Below, piece after piece: positions 17,269-26,151 of a DNA stretch of 64,000 nucleotides (positions are counted from its first letter, which is position 1; every line of letters starts with the position of its first letter). Under the pieces are notes generated by a model that did not search any database, was not told the DNA's origin, and saw only the letters and a list, made by a program, of their open reading frames with translations. The stretch is from positions 215,366-279,365 of the forward strand of contig NZ_SJNX01000006.1 of NCBI RefSeq assembly GCF_004331075.1, given 5' to 3'. The position numbers were made by a program, and so were the translations under genes. This DNA is from Acinetobacter brisouioides. Its GTDB lineage: Bacteria; Pseudomonadota; Gammaproteobacteria; Pseudomonadales; Moraxellaceae.

Positions 17269-17610
17269 TTATTGATTATTAGTGAATTCTTCAAAAGCTT
17301 CAATCGCATTTGCCGCATACATGAGGGAAGGGCCTCCTCCCATATAAACTGCGACAGATAAGACTTCATTGAGCTCTTCTAAGGTCATTCCCATTTTAAC
17401 AAGGCTGCGAGTATGAAAGCCAATACATCCATCACAACGATTGGCAACCCCAATCGCAAGCGCAATTAATTCTTTGGTTTTAGCATCAATGACGCCTTCT
17501 TTCATGCTGCTTTGTGCTAATGCATTGAAACTCTTCATAGTTTCAGGAGAGTTTTGGCGAAGGGTTTTAATATTATTGGAAATATTGTGTGTAAGTTCAG
17601 TAAATTTCAT
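17269..17610 (-). CDS. Carboxymuconolactone decarboxylase-family (AhpD-like) protein
   Basis: 113 aa, all-helical. The redox motif CDGCIGFHTRSL (Cys-X2-Cys-X3-His, about residues 56-63) is that of AhpD-like disulfide reductases/peroxidases, not the true decarboxylase. It lies 15 bp downstream of the rhodanese gene, so the two are probably co-transcribed. A role in thiol redox or peroxide handling is inferred from the motif. Confidence 0.82.
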   Translation of the reverse strand: MKFTELTHNISNNIKTLRQNSPETMKSFNALAQSSMKEGVIDAKTKELIALAIGVANRCDGCIGFHTRSLVKMGMTLEELNEVLSVAVYMGGGPSLMYAANAIEAFEEFTNNQ

Positions 17611-17625
17611 GACCGTTTCCGTTTG

Positions 17626-18045
17626 TTATTGAACGATAGGGAAATTGGCATCTTGCCATGCTTGCATGCCGCCTTCGATAGAAAAAACGTTTGGAAAACC
17701 CATATTTTGTAGAGAAAGAGCAGCAAGTGCTGAGCGGCCGCCTGAGCGACAAATCAAGTAAATTTCATGCTGAGATAGCGCTTCTAAAGCCACTAAGGTC
17801 TCACAGTGCTGTAAAACAGAAGGGTGCTGGTGAATACGCATTTCTAAAACACCACGAGGCATATTTACCGCATGTTCAATATAACCTGCTTGATATTCAT
17901 CAGGTTCGCGGATATCAATTAAGATAATATGAGGGTTACTGGTTTTTGATTTTAAATCTTGGATGGAGATTTCCTTGATTTTAGATTTAGCCTCATCAAC
18001 CAATTGGTTTGAAGTTTTTATTTCCACTCCGCTTTTAAATATCAT
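17626..18045 (-). CDS. Rhodanese-like domain protein
   Basis: 139 aa, one rhodanese domain after an N-terminal extension of about 25 residues. The active loop LICRSGGRSA holds the catalytic Cys (about 116), and DIREPDEYQAGYI is the usual early motif. It would carry persulfide sulfur or act as a thiol sensor in the cytosol. It forms an operon with the AhpD-like gene. The sulfur acceptor is not identifiable. Confidence 0.88.
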   Translation of the reverse strand: MIFKSGVEIKTSNQLVDEAKSKIKEISIQDLKSKTSNPHIILIDIREPDEYQAGYIEHAVNMPRGVLEMRIHQHPSVLQHCETLVALEALSQHEIYLICRSGGRSALAALSLQNMGFPNVFSIEGGMQAWQDANFPIVQ

Positions 18046-18514
18046 TGTTGATTATTTAAACTAAATTATAGAGGTAAATATAACAGGATGAAAGATTATT
18101 TTTAATTTAAATTTCATTTGAATTGTTTCATGATTTTATTTTATCGATCTTGCGTTTTATGGCTATATATTTCAAATTTAATCAGGGAGAAAAACAAAGC
18201 GGGTGTAACAATATGAAAGAAACTTATTGAGAGAAATTTTTTGATTATTGGCATAAGCTATTTTGCGAATAAGTCTGGTGGTTATGGCTCAGTCTAGTGT
18301 AGGAAATTGTATTTTCCCATGACTGGAGGTAAGGCGAGGATACTGGGAGCAACTCAGGTCAAATCATAAAAAAGCCCCAGCATTCTGTCGAGTTTTTTTG
18401 TATTGGGTTGCTCTGTAGAACTCCTGTCGTACAGTAGTGTCTTGGTGCGTATGTATATTTTTATTTAAGTATCCGAGACCAAGTCTTTCTAAATTAAAAA
18501 AGTCATCATAGTAA
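18046..18514. other. Intergenic stretch without a recognised gene
   Basis: About 470 bp. A weak fold is visible where GAGCAAC (about 18349) can pair with GTTGCTC (about 18406), with AAAAAAGCCCC inside. No promoter, RNA or ORF can be assigned with confidence. Confidence 0.4.
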
Positions 18515-18593
18515 TAGACTTCTTTTATAACTATTTAACTCTCTTTCTTTTTCCTCATAGGGATAAATAAAAGGGGCTTATGAAAGAAGCCTA
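18515..18593. ncRNA. Structured intergenic element D (candidate small RNA)
   Basis: TAGACTTCTTTTATAA at the left pairs 14 of 16 with TTATGAAAGAAGCCTA at the right, enclosing a pyrimidine-rich left half and GGATAAATAAAAGGGGC. It is clearly related to element E at 44669-44739. The outer stem resembles that of element A at 27692-27802. The form recalls the C4-like group I small RNAs reported in Acinetobacter; expression and strand are unknown. Confidence 0.5.
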
Positions 18594-18643
18594 ATACGTA
18601 GATCAAGCAGACATGCTCAGATCACTTTGTCTTGAATACAATA

Positions 18644-19000
18644 TTAAGAAAAGTCCAATTCCTTTTCAAATGCTTTCAGTTCAAAGCGAGCCATCGCTAA
18701 ATTTGATTTTGGGCGATCTAAAACAAGATACAGAAATAAGTTCTCATTGCTTTCAAGAGGACGAATCAAATGATATTGCTTACCTAAAGTAATTAAAATA
18801 TCTTCAATATTATCATTTAATTGAAGTGCTTTCGCTATTTTTCGTTTTGAGCGGATTACTTCGGTATTGCCTGCTGCAGCAAGTTCTAAATCTATAGTTG
18901 TTCCTTGAACGGCTAAAGCTAAACCACTTTCACTATCTACCAATGCGGCTGCAATAAAACCATCTATGCTAGTTAGACTATCTAAAACAATACGACTCAT
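18644..19000 (-). CDS. Roadblock/LC7-domain protein, second copy
   Basis: 118 aa with the compact alpha/beta pattern of roadblock proteins: an initial helix and a strand-turn at [11 protein letters not shown], a long helix with [16 protein letters not shown], then strands at DILITL and YLVLDRP. It is the last gene of the GTPase operon (46 bp after its neighbour). Roadblock proteins usually dimerise and act as GAPs or platforms for Ras-like GTPases such as MglA. It differs from the 141-aa roadblock protein, so the operon may form heterodimers. Confidence 0.65.
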   Translation of the reverse strand: MSRIVLDSLTSIDGFIAAALVDSESGLALAVQGTTIDLELAAAGNTEVIRSKRKIAKALQLNDNIEDILITLGKQYHLIRPLESNENLFLYLVLDRPKSNLAMARFELKAFEKELDFS

Positions 19001-19046
19001 TTTACTTTCTACCTTAAGTTAAGGGTTTCCCCATCAGAATATTGAT

Positions 19047-20006
19047 TTAAAGACCAAGTTTTTTACGCAGTTTTGTGAAAAAACTGCGAACTTGAACCAA
19101 CTGACTTTGATCAGTTGGTTCATTATCTCTCATGAATTTAGCCTCATGAGAAACAACATATGAACCCATTTTGAGCATATGACTAGTCGCAACAAATCTC
19201 ATGATTTGTTGTTCTGGAATATTTAATCGATTGATTACCATTTGAATCTGAGCGCCTTGGGCAAAACATGCTGCAATTTTTAATAGATTTCGACGTTCAG
19301 CGCCCTGTTCGAATTTTGGCCAAATCTGTAATTTAAAGTATTGATTGGCCTGAACCTCTGGAAGTTGAATATCCGTAGAACGATATGCCACTTCCCAAAG
19401 CCAACTACGTAAATCTTGTGCGGGTTGATTTTTGATCGTCTCTTGCACAAAATGATTTGTGGCATAGGTTTGATTCAAGCTGTTGTCAAAAAAGATGATG
19501 GGATGAGATGGGTTGACCCAGACGCGCTCTGTCATGGTGTCGACTAAAGCTAAGAATCCCCGATAGTCGAGTAACTGGATAAAACCATTTCGAGACAATA
19601 AGCATTGATTCAATATAGTCGTGGTAGCGACAGGTTTTTCTACAGTTGCAGAGGGGCGATTAATGGCATAATCCGAAGCGTAATCAAAGAATTTCTCTTG
19701 TATCCATGCACGTAAATCTTCTAGCTGCGTTACAGGATAAGATAAAGTGTCATCAACAATCATTCCCTGTTGTTCAGGAGCTCTAATCAGACGTAAGTAC
19801 TGTATATGAATCTGTGAGAGAATTTTTTGAATGATAGATGAAGCAAAAAAAGCATCGTTAACCATCAACAGGTCGATGTTTTTTTCAGAGATATTGACCC
19901 AACGTACTTCTACCCCATGTGGAATAGATAACAATATTTGGGTTTTAAACTGTTCAAGCACATGTGGACTAATCCCAAACACAGCAATATGTAAAAACTT
20001 TTTCAT
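19047..20006 (-). CDS. Protein of unknown function in the GTPase/roadblock operon
   Basis: 319 aa, not recognised. The first 80 residues (FLHIAVFGISPHVLEQFK, then VRWVNISEKNIDLLMVNDAFF) look like an alpha/beta domain of receiver or CheY type that lacks the acidic cluster. The middle is variable. The C-terminal part (about 235-275, NLLKIAACFAQG then INRLNIPEQQIMRF) resembles a winged-helix or helical bundle. No membrane segment or signal peptide is seen. Its place between two roadblock genes suggests it is an effector or scaffold of the GTPase switch. Confidence 0.5.
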   Translation of the reverse strand: MKKFLHIAVFGISPHVLEQFKTQILLSIPHGVEVRWVNISEKNIDLLMVNDAFFASSIIQKILSQIHIQYLRLIRAPEQQGMIVDDTLSYPVTQLEDLRAWIQEKFFDYASDYAINRPSATVEKPVATTTILNQCLLSRNGFIQLLDYRGFLALVDTMTERVWVNPSHPIIFFDNSLNQTYATNHFVQETIKNQPAQDLRSWLWEVAYRSTDIQLPEVQANQYFKLQIWPKFEQGAERRNLLKIAACFAQGAQIQMVINRLNIPEQQIMRFVATSHMLKMGSYVVSHEAKFMRDNEPTDQSQLVQVRSFFTKLRKKLGL

Positions 20007-20116
20007 TTTCTAACCGTATTAAGCTATGTATCATTGCAATAAATCATATAAATTCATTTAAATGCAGTGAATTACGTGAAAATTAACAGTTACGTATTTT
20101 TCATATATGTAATCAT

Positions 20117-20542
20117 CTATATATGGATTTGAGCTAAAGATTCGGAAGTTTTTTTGATTGCATAGAGCATTTGCCCCATGAGAATATCAGGTGAGCCTAC
20201 CGCTATAATCAGCATAGGATAGTGCGCATGCTCTACACCTGTTAAAACCACATGCCCATTCTCCGCATTCAGTGAAAGAGTCTTGCAGCCGATTAAGTTG
20301 ATTTCTGAAATGAAGGCGGACACCATGGCCAGAATTGAGCTAGAGACGGCAGCAATTTTCCCACTATTTTCCAAGTTTTTTTTACTCGCCAACGCTAATT
20401 CAAAACCATCCGAAGAACACAGCATGACGAATTCAAGACCGCTTACATTATTTAAGAATTCTTGGATTTGCATACGGCCAGTTTCAATCAATGCTTGAGG
20501 AATCTGGCGTGAAAGCGTATTGGTATTCACTTGCGGACTCAT
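20117..20542 (-). CDS. Roadblock/LC7-domain protein (MglB-like)
   Basis: 141 aa. The roadblock fold spans about 20-135: helix GRMQIQEFLNNV, strands FVMLCSSDGFELALAS, helix SGKIAAVSSSILAMVSAF, strands KTLSLNAENGHVVLTGV and MLIIAVG, and a last helix. It follows the GTPase gene by 3 bp and so is probably its direct partner, as MglB is the GAP of MglA. Biochemical activity is inferred. Confidence 0.82.
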   Translation of the reverse strand: MSPQVNTNTLSRQIPQALIETGRMQIQEFLNNVSGLEFVMLCSSDGFELALASKKNLENSGKIAAVSSSILAMVSAFISEINLIGCKTLSLNAENGHVVLTGVEHAHYPMLIIAVGSPDILMGQMLYAIKKTSESLAQIHI

Positions 20543-20545
20543 CCT

Positions 20546-21088
20546 TTAAATCATTTCAATTGCGTGAGTTTCAATCGAAGCAATGAGTACTTCAACCATA
20601 AGTAGAACATCATTTTTTTGTCTGGCATCTATCGCAAATATTGGGTAACTGTAGTCGTGTAAACTCATCCAATCCCGATAAATCTTGAGCATTTGTTCAT
20701 CGTGTTGATCGACATGAGTAATACCAATCACAATATTTTGACTATGGCTTTCAAAAGCGGTGATATAGCTTTGTAAATCTTGCAAACGATTTGCACATGA
20801 ATGATCAATTAAAATACTGACGCCAATTGCACCTTTGCAGACGATAGACCACATAAAATCAAAACGATCTTGGCCTGGGGTGCCATATAGTCCAATTTTA
20901 GTGTCATCCTCAAGTACGATTTCACCATAGTCGATTCCTACCGTGGTGGAATATTTGCTATGCCTATTGATGTCAGTATTGATTGCTTCAGTTTCTATGA
21001 CAGGAATGTCGGAGAGCGCTTTAATTGCTGCTGACTTTCCAGCACCCATACTGCCGCCAAAAACAATTTTATATTGATGTAAAATCAT
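20546..21088 (-). CDS. Ras-like small GTPase (MglA-related)
   Basis: 180 aa, cytosolic. The P-loop GGSMGAGKS is at about 11-19, the switch I Thr lies in YSTTVGIDYG, and the G3 region is YGTPGQDRF at about 68-76. The Asp of the usual DxxG is replaced, as happens in MglA-type enzymes. G4 is THVD at about 124-127. It heads an operon with two roadblock proteins and a 319-aa protein. MglA-type switches control polarity, motility or pili in other bacteria; the process here is not evident. Confidence 0.85.
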   Translation of the reverse strand: MILHQYKIVFGGSMGAGKSAAIKALSDIPVIETEAINTDINRHSKYSTTVGIDYGEIVLEDDTKIGLYGTPGQDRFDFMWSIVCKGAIGVSILIDHSCANRLQDLQSYITAFESHSQNIVIGITHVDQHDEQMLKIYRDWMSLHDYSYPIFAIDARQKNDVLLMVEVLIASIETHAIEMI

Positions 21089-21689
21089 ATATATACTCTC
21101 TTTCTATCAAGATTTAATAAGTTTTATATAAAATCTATTTGGTTGTTTTCGAACTAAAGCAGACACGATTTACCCCTATATTTAACCAACTGCTTTCGAC
21201 TAGTAGGTGGAACAAACGAATGATGAATTAAAATTTAAAACATCGTCATATCTTGCAAATGGAGCTTATGGCTAGCAACAACGTGAATAAACTGTGAATT
21301 TATTTGATATTTTAAAAATTAATGTGATTTTTATTGGTATATGTAGCGGGATATTTCTTAAATCTATTTGGGTTTTTATTGGGTCGTGTTAAACATTCAT
21401 CATTTCCACCAAGGATAATCACTGCCTAAAGCAGCAGTGTTTTCAAGACTTTGTTTAGCGTGTTAAGTCTCGTAGAAACCTTTCGATATCGTTTTAATTT
21501 TACACAAGTTTTCTTTGCCAAGTATCTGTTTTTATATAAATACTAGCCCATATGTGTATTTTTAAGTTTACCATGATTTTTCTTGGAAATGTTTGCTCTT
21601 GTCCCTGTTACTTTGAGCTGATTAAAGTATTGAGTCGTTAAGAACTGCTGATTATGCTGCAAATGTGAAACTGATACATTTCCATACCC
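21089..21689. other. 600-bp intergenic region
   Basis: No gene was recognised. It should hold the promoter of the GTPase operon at its left end. A small hairpin CACTGC-N8-GCAGTG followed by TTTT lies at 21420-21443 and could be a weak plus-strand terminator. Confidence 0.4.
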
Positions 21690-22442
21690 TTAACCAACAG
21701 CCAGATAACGAATCAGCAGGCTGATGCCTGAACAAAGGACCAAAATATAAATGAATTGAGTAAAGCGGCTTAAACTCATTTTTGCCATGATTTTTTTGCC
21801 AATATGAACGCCACAGAGCATACTGGGAATCAGCAGTATGACCAAGCCCAACAATGGTAAAGAATACAGTCCCATCAATAGACACAAAATTAGCCGTAGG
21901 CTGGTGCTGAGTGAAATGAGGACACTTTGTGTGGATTGAATCTGTAGTTTGTTCGGGAGTTTTTGTTGTAAATATAGTGCATATAAAAACCCACCACTGC
22001 CAAATAATGCACCAAACAAGCCACCAAATAGCCCTACTGGAATATGTAAATAGGCTCGGGAAGATGGATGAGAGATAGGCTTCTTGAACAATTGGTACAG
22101 GCTATAACCGATACAAAAAATGGCCATAAATAAGAGCAATAACATGGGTGGACGCGTAGCCAGCAGATAAATACCCAAACCTGCGCCGAGGCTCATAAAT
22201 GGGAAAAGTTGCCGCACTTGATGGTATTCAACGCTTGACTGTAATTGATACCAGTTTTTGATAGAGGCAATTGCATCAAGAATCACGATCATGGGAATGA
22301 TTTGATTCAGCGGCATATACAGACTTAACCACGGAGCGGCAATCAGTGTTGTTCCAAACCCAGAAAAACCAAAAACGATATAGGCGAGTAAAATAATAGG
22401 GAGATAAACCCAATTCCACTGCATAAATAACCAATCAAACAT
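21690..22442 (-). CDS. Sulfite exporter TauE/SafE-family permease
   Basis: 250 aa from the ATG at 22442, which has GAGGG about 7 bp upstream; ten further upstream codons are open but less likely. About eight hydrophobic segments are seen, with FGFSGFGTTLIAAPWL early and the GGLFGALFGSGG repeat in the middle, both typical of the family. It would move anions such as sulfite or organosulfonates, or other small acids. It is divergent from a LysR gene that probably regulates it. The substrate is not known. Confidence 0.85.
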   Translation of the reverse strand: MFDWLFMQWNWVYLPIILLAYIVFGFSGFGTTLIAAPWLSLYMPLNQIIPMIVILDAIASIKNWYQLQSSVEYHQVRQLFPFMSLGAGLGIYLLATRPPMLLLLFMAIFCIGYSLYQLFKKPISHPSSRAYLHIPVGLFGGLFGALFGSGGFLYALYLQQKLPNKLQIQSTQSVLISLSTSLRLILCLLMGLYSLPLLGLVILLIPSMLCGVHIGKKIMAKMSLSRFTQFIYILVLCSGISLLIRYLAVG

Positions 22443-22496
22443 ATAAATCCCTCTTTTCTTTTTTCTGAGCATAAGGCACTCTTTCGATCTAATCTA

Positions 22497-22512
22497 ATTC
22501 AAATTTTTGAAT
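22497..22512. promoter_or_regulatory. Dyad between TauE and LysR genes
   Basis: ATTCAAA-TT-TTTGAAT lies in the divergent promoter region. It fits a LysR-type T-N11-A box. The role is inferred. Confidence 0.5.
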
Positions 22513-22536
22513 GAACGATCTAAAAAAGAGATCAAT

Positions 22537-23430
22537 ATGCCAAGCATGAAGCAATTGCAGTACTTAAAGAAAATTGTGGAGACAGGAAGTTATCATCAGG
22601 CTGCCGAGCAATTATTTATTGCACAGTCAGCATTGAGCCGCCAAATTTTGCTGCTTGAAGATGAACTGGGATTTCAAATTTTTAATCGGGAACTGCGACA
22701 AATTCGCTTAACGCCCGCAGGTGCCTATTTTTATAAAAAAACCAGTCAACTGTTACAGGCATTGCAGCAATCAACACTACAGGCACAAGAACTGAGTCAG
22801 GGAAAACAAGCCTATTTCACCTTGGCTCATTCTAGTAGTATTGGTTTATCTGAAATTTTTTTACAGAAAACCCAGCAGTTTGCCTTTACGCAACAGGTGA
22901 GTATGGAGATCGGTCAATATTCTTCAGAACAGCAGATTGAACTGTTAACCAATCGTCAGTTGGATATAGGCATATTACGTTTGCCTGTGCTGACGCATGA
23001 TTATGCTGAACTGGAACTGGTCGAATATCAGAAAGAACGCCTTTACGCTGTGTTGCCATCGCAACATGCGTTAGCAAACTGTGCGGTTTTACAGGTATCT
23101 GATTTAAAAAATGAGAAGTTTGTTTCTGTGCCGCATCCTGAACGTGGCGGTATGAGTTATGTGTTACGCAGTTTATGTGTTGCTTCAGGATTTAACCCGC
23201 AACCCGCTGCGGTACGTTCACGTAAACGTATGCAGTTGATTTTGGTACAGCAAGGTTTTGGTGTAAGTATTATTGCTGAGTCTATGATTGATCGCACTCT
23301 CATGGCTGTAAATTATATTCCACTTTCAGATCAAGCTGCCTATGCCCAAGTGGTTATTGCGTACCATCGACAAGCCAGTCCACTGTTAAAAAATTATGTT
23401 CAGGACTTATGCGATGTTTCCAATTCATGA
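22537..23430 (+). CDS. LysR-family transcriptional regulator
   Basis: 297 aa from ATG at 22537 (MPSMKQLQYL); upstream codons to 22507 are open but run into the promoter dyad. The HTH is near 15-40 (GSYHQAAEQLFIAQSALSRQI). The effector domain resembles the BenM/CatM-like branch (IGQYSSEQQIELLTNRQLDIGILRLP). Likely target: the divergent TauE/SafE permease. The inducer is unknown. Confidence 0.87.
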   Translation: MPSMKQLQYLKKIVETGSYHQAAEQLFIAQSALSRQILLLEDELGFQIFNRELRQIRLTPAGAYFYKKTSQLLQALQQSTLQAQELSQGKQAYFTLAHSSSIGLSEIFLQKTQQFAFTQQVSMEIGQYSSEQQIELLTNRQLDIGILRLPVLTHDYAELELVEYQKERLYAVLPSQHALANCAVLQVSDLKNEKFVSVPHPERGGMSYVLRSLCVASGFNPQPAAVRSRKRMQLILVQQGFGVSIIAESMIDRTLMAVNYIPLSDQAAYAQVVIAYHRQASPLLKNYVQDLCDVSNS

Positions 23431-23818
23431 GTTCTTGGATTTTAAATGTTTGAATATCAATCAACTAATTTAATCTAAATACAATATCTGCAAAAAATCG
23501 CAGGCGATGCGGCTTCATCAACACATAGAAATCACCCAATATGAATCAGAGCTAAGGCTGTTAAGACGTAATTTAGTTGAGGGCTTCGTGAAGAATGCCT
23601 GTGGTAGAAGACAGCCTGATACCTGTTTGTACCTGACTGATGTGAAATTATCTGACCATCATCTGATGATTTACATCGAAAATTGCCTTTCATCGGGATA
23701 AATGCTCAAAATTGATAGATGAGGGCGAGAAAGCCTTGTTTAAAATCAAAAAAATGTGAATACTCATGCCCGCAAAAATGCAAGCTTGCAAATTTTCTTT
23801 TGGGATTAGGCAAATACC
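23431..23818. other. Intergenic region upstream of the siderophore receptor
   Basis: About 390 bp. A 64-codon plus-strand frame at 23507-23701 has no recognisable features and is not called. A Fur box would be expected before the receptor gene, but no good match to GATAATGATAATCATTATC was found by eye. Confidence 0.4.
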
Positions 23819-25993
23819 GTGAACACGTATCCATTTTCATTTTCTCGTTTACAACAGGCATTACTGGCTGTTAGCTCACTGTCATATTTGGGGCTGAGTC
23901 CAGTATTGGCACATGCTGAAGATGACCTTCAGCAACTGGCAACTATTACCGTGTCGGCGAAAAAGTCACAGTCAGCGTATTATCAGCCCAAAGTCAATTT
24001 GTCGGGTTTTGTTCAGCAAAATATTGTTAATATTCCTGCATCTATCAGTACGGTGACTGCAGAACGCATCGCCGATCAGCATGCCAAAACGCTCACTGAT
24101 GTGGTGAAAAATGATGCTGCAGTTGGTGATGGTTATGCCGCGATTGGTTATTATCCAAACTTTATGATGCGCGGTTTTGCTTTAAATCTTGGATCGAGTT
24201 ACTTACTCAATGGTAATCTGCTACGCGGTGAACAAAATGTCGCACTGGAAAATAAAGAGCAAGTTGAAGTTTTAAAAGGCATCAGTGCCATGCAAAGCGG
24301 CATGTCAACGCCAGGTGGAGTAGTCAACTATGTCACCAAACGCCCGAAAGACATTCATTCTGTGACGGTTGAAACGGACAGTCATGCTGGTAATCGTGTT
24401 GCAACGGATTTTGGCGGTTTCCTCGGTGAAGATCAGCAGTTTGGCTATCGTATCAATCTCGCCAAGGAAGAAATGCACCCTTATGTTGAACATGCCAATG
24501 GGCAGCGTGTGTTTGGCTCTCTGGCTTTGGACTGGAAAATTTCAGACCGTTCAAAACTCGAATTTGATATCGAATCGCAGCGCCAACGCCAACGCTCTGT
24601 CCCAGGTTATCAGTTACTTGGTGGCACCACTGTACCAAGTGGTATTAGTTGGGATCGCCTGTTGGGTTATCAAAGCTGGGGTAAACCTGTCACTGATGAC
24701 AGTTTAAATGCCAGTTTAAAATATATTTACCAGATCAATGATAACTGGACGGCTCATCTTACGGCTTCACAAAGCCGTGCAGTGATTGATGATTATTCTT
24801 CATTCCCATATGGTTGCTATTATAGTAGCGTTTGTCAGGTTACAGGTTTAGGCAATACCTTTGATCCAAATGGGAATTATGACATTTATGATTACCGCAG
24901 CCCCAATGACACTTATTTGACCAATCAGTTTAAAGCAGGGTTAAACGGAAAATTTGATACAGGAACGTGGCTGCATACGGTGAGTTTGGAACTGTCACAG
25001 ACCTATAAACGCCATGCGCAATATAATGCGATTAATGAATGGGTTGGTACAGGTAATATTTATAGCAATAGTGCGACCTATAGTCCTACGACTGCCACTT
25101 TGGGTAATCATTACAAATCTTTAGAAAGCCAGCAAACAGTATTAAACTTGCTTGATCAGATCGACTTTAATTCACAGTGGTCGGTCTTGCTTGGTGGGAA
25201 GTTGCTACATTTAAATGAAAATGCTTATGCTGCTGACGGCAACAATATCCGTGATACCAATTTTGACCGTTTCCTTCCGCAACTTGCACTGATGTATCAA
25301 CCTTGGGAACGTACTCATGTGTATGCTTCTTATGCCAAAGGTTTAAGTGATGGTGGGCAAGCGCCTTGGTATGCCAATAATGCTTATGCGACTTTGGCAC
25401 CCGTACATTCGACCCAGTATGAGTTGGGGATTAAGCAGCAGTGGAAAGCGTTACTCTTTACCGCAGCAGTGTTTGACTTGAAACAGGACAATCAATATAC
25501 CAATACTGCGGGTGATTATGTCACTGATGGTCAACAGCACAATGTTGGTTTAGAACTGGGTCTACAAGGTCGTTTAAACCAAAACCTAGACATCACTTCC
25601 ACTTTAGCCCTGACTCGTTCGCGCCTCGCAGGCATACAAACGGCTGAGTACCAAGGGCATCAGACCCAAAATGTACCAACCGTACGCTTTGCCAGCCACT
25701 TGTCTTACCAAGTACCACAGATTGATGGACTAAGATTATTGGCAGGCATGCAGTACAGCAGCAGTAAATATGCAAACAAATCGGGTACAGTCAAAGTGCC
25801 AGGCTATAGCATATTTGATGCGGGTACAGCCTATAATTTCCGTGCCTATGGTTATGACAACACGCTTCGACTCAATATTGACAATTTGTTCAATAAAAAA
25901 TACTGGCGTGATGCAAGCAGTTTCTTTGGAGACGACTATTTGTTCCTCGGTGCGCCTCGTACAGCGCAATTGTCATGGACTGTGAATTTCTAA
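23819..25993 (+). CDS. TonB-dependent siderophore receptor
   Basis: 724 aa, an outer-membrane beta-barrel with a plug. The signal peptide is residues 1-33 (cleavage near AHA). A TonB-box-like ATITVSAKK follows, then the plug domain (PASISTVTAERIADQ, then PGGVVNYVTKRP). The last residues run to a terminal aromatic (LSWTVNF), as barrels need. The start is GTG at 23819; no better ATG is in frame before the signal sequence. It is most like ferric-siderophore receptors, but the ligand is not identifiable. It stands alone, with a strong terminator after it. Confidence 0.9.
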   Translation: MNTYPFSFSRLQQALLAVSSLSYLGLSPVLAHAEDDLQQLATITVSAKKSQSAYYQPKVNLSGFVQQNIVNIPASISTVTAERIADQHAKTLTDVVKNDAAVGDGYAAIGYYPNFMMRGFALNLGSSYLLNGNLLRGEQNVALENKEQVEVLKGISAMQSGMSTPGGVVNYVTKRPKDIHSVTVETDSHAGNRVATDFGGFLGEDQQFGYRINLAKEEMHPYVEHANGQRVFGSLALDWKISDRSKLEFDIESQRQRQRSVPGYQLLGGTTVPSGISWDRLLGYQSWGKPVTDDSLNASLKYIYQINDNWTAHLTASQSRAVIDDYSSFPYGCYYSSVCQVTGLGNTFDPNGNYDIYDYRSPNDTYLTNQFKAGLNGKFDTGTWLHTVSLELSQTYKRHAQYNAINEWVGTGNIYSNSATYSPTTATLGNHYKSLESQQTVLNLLDQIDFNSQWSVLLGGKLLHLNENAYAADGNNIRDTNFDRFLPQLALMYQPWERTHVYASYAKGLSDGGQAPWYANNAYATLAPVHSTQYELGIKQQWKALLFTAAVFDLKQDNQYTNTAGDYVTDGQQHNVGLELGLQGRLNQNLDITSTLALTRSRLAGIQTAEYQGHQTQNVPTVRFASHLSYQVPQIDGLRLLAGMQYSSSKYANKSGTVKVPGYSIFDAGTAYNFRAYGYDNTLRLNIDNLFNKKYWRDASSFFGDDYLFLGAPRTAQLSWTVNF

Positions 25994-26019
25994 GACTCTA
26001 ATTCACTTCAAGTATTCGG

Positions 26020-26055
26020 AACTGCTTGAGCTGTTTGGCTCAAGCAGTTTTTTTA
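26020..26055 (+). terminator. Rho-independent terminator of the receptor gene
   Basis: AACTGCTTGAGC and GCTCAAGCAGTT make a perfect 12-bp stem with a 6-nt loop, followed by a run of T. It lies 26 bp after the receptor stop. Confidence 0.93.
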
Positions 26056-26151
26056 TTTTGGGTCATTTAATCCAATGCTTGAACTAAAAATCGCACTTAA
26101 AATCCTGTTACACTCAAATATGCCAGATTTGCATAAAATTACAGGATAGTG

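Noticed and set aside
23507..23701. 64-codon plus-strand frame before the siderophore receptor
   Set aside because: No recognised family, no ribosome site, and it lies in a promoter region; not strong enough to call.
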